From assembly GCA_002794735.1 (NCBI GenBank), contig NBAZ01000002.1, positions 1,364,001 to 1,428,000 on the forward strand: 64,000 nucleotides of DNA, read 5' to 3'. A program made the position numbers and the translations under genes. The stretch comes from Pyrrhoderma lamaoense. Taxonomy: Eukaryota; Basidiomycota; Agaricomycetes; Hymenochaetales; Hymenochaetaceae. Below the pieces are notes generated by a model. That model had not been told where the DNA came from and ran no database searches. It saw only the letters and a list, made by a program, of their open reading frames with translations. Each line of letters opens with the position of its first letter. The first letter of the stretch is position 1. This document shows, piece after piece, positions 60,447-64,000 of this stretch.

Positions 60447-62730
60447 TCATTTTGATTCGGTTTCTTTGACTCCATACTGCGCAATCTGAACTTGCTTCTC
60501 AATGATCTTCCCATCCCATTCTTTTTCTTCACCCCAGTTTGCTGTCAATTTCTTTAGATCCTCTTTCTTTTCTCTGAAGTATAGAATCTCTTCCACTGCC
60601 CTTCTTGATGCTGACAGAGTACCAGAGATCCAACTATAAGGAGTGAATCAGAGAGGAAAGATTACAATAGATATTAGTGCTTACGAGTGCTGAATGCTAG
60701 CAGCCTCCCCAGCAAAATGGAGTCTTCCATTCGCAGCAGGGCGTGTCAAGTTCTCATACATAAATTTGAATTGACCTGGTCCAAATCTGGGGAAAGCACC
60801 TAAACAAAAAGATTTACTTTATAGATTTGTAACATAGAAAGGAGGATTAGGATACCCATAGTGAATGGATGTATGTCCCAGCTGAATGAGTGTCTCTCCA
60901 AAAATAGTCCTGTCATCTTCTCTTCTTGCTCCTTAGTTAATCCATGTGAGAGCGCGAGATCTCTAAGGACCATCTGTTTCATCGCCTTACTCTCGTTCGA
61001 ATATGTGTTTACCCCTGCGTAGCATTGAAGTCTCGCAAGTCGTGATGATTATGGTCTCTACATGGTCCACCATGTGGTTTAGGTTGTGTAGTTTGCGAAG
61101 AGTTGGTAACAATGGAAGGTGGATCCGGTATACTATAGAAACTAGTGACAATAATCCTTGTTTTTTCTTCCTCTAATTGCGAATCATCGTCACTAGCTTC
61201 GCTTTTCGATTTCCGTAGTCTTATTGGAATCAGCGGGAGGTGGCGTATAGATTACGGCGCTCGTCATATTATCGGAGAATGACTGACCATCCTTAATGAC
61301 ACCGGTTTTGGTCATGATTGTTGAATCTTCCCACCACGCCTTTTCAAATTTGATTCCCACTCTGGATGCGTTACCATATTTTATCGAGCGTAGTACATAA
61401 GACCGGTAGAAGTCAAGTCCAGCATCTTGTAGATCAATGCAACGTAGGCATGGAATCGTTGTTGTCACTATGACGTGATCATAGACCTTAGTTTTCATTT
61501 TTTCACCTCTAAGAAAGGACACTTCAACAGAATCATCCTTTTTGTATGCTATTCTCCGTACGATTCTTCCAGATTTTAATGACGCCTTATTTCTAATACA
61601 ATAAGTATAGAGACAGAAGTTGGGATTGAAACATGAGTTAGTCATGGCCTATATCTGCTTGTGCGAAAAAGGAGAGCACCGTACTTCTCAAGGTATTTCT
61701 TCATTTTCTCGATAATAACTGACGACCCACCGCTTACATAAATATTGCCACGGTCAGTGATGCATTCATATTCTGTTCTTATAAAGAGGACTTACTTGAT
61801 ACGATAACATGTAACATCACTTCCTTCTTTGGGTACATGCTCTAATGAAGGAAATGCAAGTGCAAGTCTTTCGATCACTCTCTCAGTCAGGGCATCACTG
61901 TAGCGTCCGATAGTCCTGTCGAGTGTCTCGCACCAGTTGACGACGTTCATGGGATAGGGCATCTTCTCAAGTTTGTCCAGTCCGTCTTCTTTGTCATCTC
62001 GACTATCAGAGAGGTATGACCGGATTGAGTATTTGTCATATTTCATCATCATCTCATAACCAGTATCTGTTTTATTCTCTGCATCGTTGATGAGCTTTGT
62101 ATCAAAGGGATTGATTGCGTTATCCACCAGCTCGGGCCAACCCTTTTCTGAATACGCAGAAGGAATATCAGGGAAGTTGAAACTCTCTGCTTTTACACAG
62201 TCATCCGTTCGCTTCTTCAAGACTGAATTGTATAAAAGCGTGTTATTATCTGCCTTCAGAGCATGCACAATCAGTTTCTTCCTGAGCTCAAGCTTGTCAA
62301 TCAGCTTGAATACTGATTTCGTCACAGGCATTTCTGGAAAGCAGAGAGCTCCGACATCCTGAATGGCGAGGATCATAATTACAATATAGATTATTTAGTA
62401 ATCCTCCCATAACAAATCTGAGAATACTTACGTAGTAGTCCTCGATACTGTCCCCAAAGCTGTAGGTGAAAAGACGACCACCAAACCTACTGTCAGCTTC
62501 CAGTACCTCGAATGGTATACCAAGGTCTTGAAGTAACATGGCAGCATAAAGACCTCCGATACCTCCACCGATGATGCAGACCTTCTTCTTGGTTGTCTCC
62601 TCGTCTTTCGTCTCGGCAGGTTTCTTGGGCTCAACAGACTTGACGTGGGGCGAATTTTTTAGTATATTTTGGGCGTAGCAAATTAAAGCATCGTATCTTT
62701 TTTGTAATTCTTTCTGGTCGTCTCAGTCAT
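60447..62730 (-). CDS. flavin-containing amine oxidase (L-amino-acid oxidase-like)
   Basis: This is an FAD enzyme that oxidises an amine or amino acid, giving imine/keto product, ammonia and hydrogen peroxide. The start is the ATG at 62730; one base appears missing in an A run just after it, before ELQKRYDALICYAQN. The dinucleotide fold is clear: VCIIGGGIGGLYAAMLLQ with FEVLEADSRFGGR. Middle blocks are DVGALCFPEMPVTKSVFKLI, SYLSDSRDD and the reading GGSSVIIEKMKKYLEK. The substrate-domain strand YDHVIVTTTIPCLRCIDL and RVGIKFEKAWWED follow. The C-terminal FAD motif is RLHFAGEAASIQHS|WISGTL and the protein ends QIAQYGVKETESK at 60447. No signal peptide is seen, so it is likely intracellular. The region near 61200-61000 is hard to splice. 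Substrate preference cannot be told from sequence alone. Confidence 0.82.
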
Positions 62731-63952
62731 AGTAAGTGTGTATCTAGCAGGCTGTGTGATGCTTGATGATAGCTTCGGGATGATCTGAATATATACGGGG
62801 GAAATATTCGGAACCTATGCATAGATGATTCTACTCCCAGCTATTCCGTATCTTTAATTAATATACTTATTTGAGCACGAGGTTACAAGTAGAACCTCAA
62901 GGCGCAAATCTTACTGATAAGATTCAAATCATCCTGATAATCTGAGGCTATTCCCACAGAGATACAAATCGGCATCAAACCGATGAGTTAACATGCCTGA
63001 GTTCGATGTTTGAGTTTTTTTCTAAACCTTTGATATATTGCACATGTACATCGTAAACACCGGCTCGGAGCACAACTATAGGTTATCGAAGTCATGGTCG
63101 ATCTTTCTCTTCGGTAAAGCTGCCTATGGGCTCTACAACACCACTTCTTATCAGATCAAATCAGAAGACCGTATAATCAAGTACTTCTGGGCGTCTTCTC
63201 CGCTATTAGGAAGAGTGTGTATATAGTATGACGACGTATATACTGATTCTGAATTTAGGAATGCTCTACAGGTTATATTAAGCAAATTGATCCATTGGAT
63301 TAGGAGTTGATGGAGACTTCTTCTCGAAGACGAGTTTTAAAAGTATTGGGATATCATACCTGTACAATGTACATGTCACATAGGTGATTCATGGTTGTTA
63401 TAAGTGTTTGACTCGGTGAAGTGTACTCGTATCTATACGAAGCTCTCAGTGAGACTCAAACTCGTATGATAACGTATGATAGAAAAAGGTTAGGAGAATC
63501 TGAGTGTATCACTTAACTAGCCACATGTATTGTGTAGAACCGCTAAAATATCTCACACTTAAAACGATCATTCTTCTCTCAATATAATATATCATGTAGT
63601 AGAATACTCTACACTTTTAGGCAGGGAGAAATCTATTGTCAGCGAACTTTTGACGCTAATAATAGTTCGAGAAGAACAAAGTCAAGAGATGCGCAAGCTC
63701 TATAGTCGTCGTGAGTTTTTAAAAAAAAGCAAATTTAGATTGTCAATTGGGGATCAAGGTGGTAAGTCAAAACATATATTGTATAAGATTGACTAAATAA
63801 TGGGTAGGGTTACATATCCATTCGTATTGTCGAAGGATAAAACTTCACATTGGATCGTTATACATGGCTGTATGTACATGTACATGTACGTATATACAAG
63901 TACAACCAGGAGGTTTATCTCAAAATAAGCATTCTCCTTTCTATTCTTTACA
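62731..63952. other. spacer between the two amine-oxidase copies
   Basis: No gene is recognised. It holds the promoter of the first copy and, near 63873-63890, a TGTACA palindromic repeat. A 62-codon open stretch at 63038-63226 has no motif. Confidence 0.4.
63873..63890. repeat. TGTACA palindromic microsatellite
   Basis: The tract tgtacatgtacatgtacg resembles the one at 14731-14748 and is self-complementary. Confidence 0.7.
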
Positions 63953-64000
63953 CTATATCGGATCGGGTTGTTTCGCTCCATGCCGTGCAATCTGAACTTG
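63953..64000 (-). CDS. second flavin amine oxidase, 3' end only (cut by window edge)
   Basis: The minus strand reads QVQIARHGAKQPDPI and a stop at 63953-63955. This aligns with the end of the gene at 60447 (QVQIAQYGVKETESK and a stop); the DNA also matches closely at gcaatctgaacttg. The rest of the gene lies beyond the window. The same orientation and a spacing of about 1.2 kb suggest a tandem duplication. Confidence 0.65.
   Translation of the reverse strand, partial: QVQIARHGAKQPDPI

Noticed and set aside
1..64000. tRNA genes, rRNA, CRISPR arrays and transposon ends
   Set aside because: I looked for TpsiC-like GGTTCGA boxes, spaced repeats and long terminal repeats and found none that hold up.

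Overview
The window looks like nuclear DNA of a basidiomycete fungus, most likely an Agaricomycete. Genes are cut by many short introns (about 45-100 bases) with GT..AG ends. Several families are typical of mushroom-forming fungi: DUF6534/DUF6533 seven-helix proteins, single-pass proteins with the beta-sandwich ectodomain common in Agaricomycetes, and secreted Ser/Thr/Asn-rich proteins with hydrophobic tails. I see no prokaryotic, viral, CRISPR, rRNA or tRNA signal.

Layout. 0.3-1.8 kb: an intact SWI/SNF SMARCD/Ssr3 subunit (+). 2.1-6.4 kb: a PH-domain plus TKL-type kinase gene and, just upstream on the same strand, an N-terminal module with a coiled coil; these may be one gene. 7.1-10.2 kb: a GH3 beta-glucosidase with several frame breaks. 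11.3-20 kb: two DUF6534 membrane-protein genes (-) with a DUF6533-like fragment (+) between them. 21.4-27.9 kb: a mitochondrial-type membrane protein and a long Q-rich VHS-GAT adaptor (+). 28-31 kb: a WD40 gene fragment and one unrecognised small protein. 32.3-38.9 kb: Arp2/3 subunit ARPC5, a SAP-like/transmembrane protein and a BAR-SH3 protein (all -). 39.3-41.1 kb: a type I membrane protein. 41.9-46.1 kb: a 2-oxoglutarate oxygenase (+) convergent with the diflavin reductase Tah18 (-). 47-52.7 kb: two cell-surface proteins (-) flanking a second gene carrying the kinase gene's N-terminal module (+). 55.1-58.4 kb: a second GH3. 60.4-64 kb: a flavin amine oxidase and the 3' end of a second copy at the window edge.

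Actin and membrane traffic are represented by ARPC5, BAR-SH3 and VHS-GAT, which lie within about 16 kb, but I see no operon-like arrangement. The GH3 and amine-oxidase duplications are the clearest expansions. The strongest window-wide signal is that many conserved genes, including ones expected to be essential, switch frame by one base, usually as if a base were missing and often in homopolymers. This looks like uncorrected long-read consensus error more than true gene decay, so pseudogene calls here need care. I found no clearly novel multi-gene system. The best novelty candidate is the short N-terminal module shared by the 6.4 kb and 49.3 kb genes.
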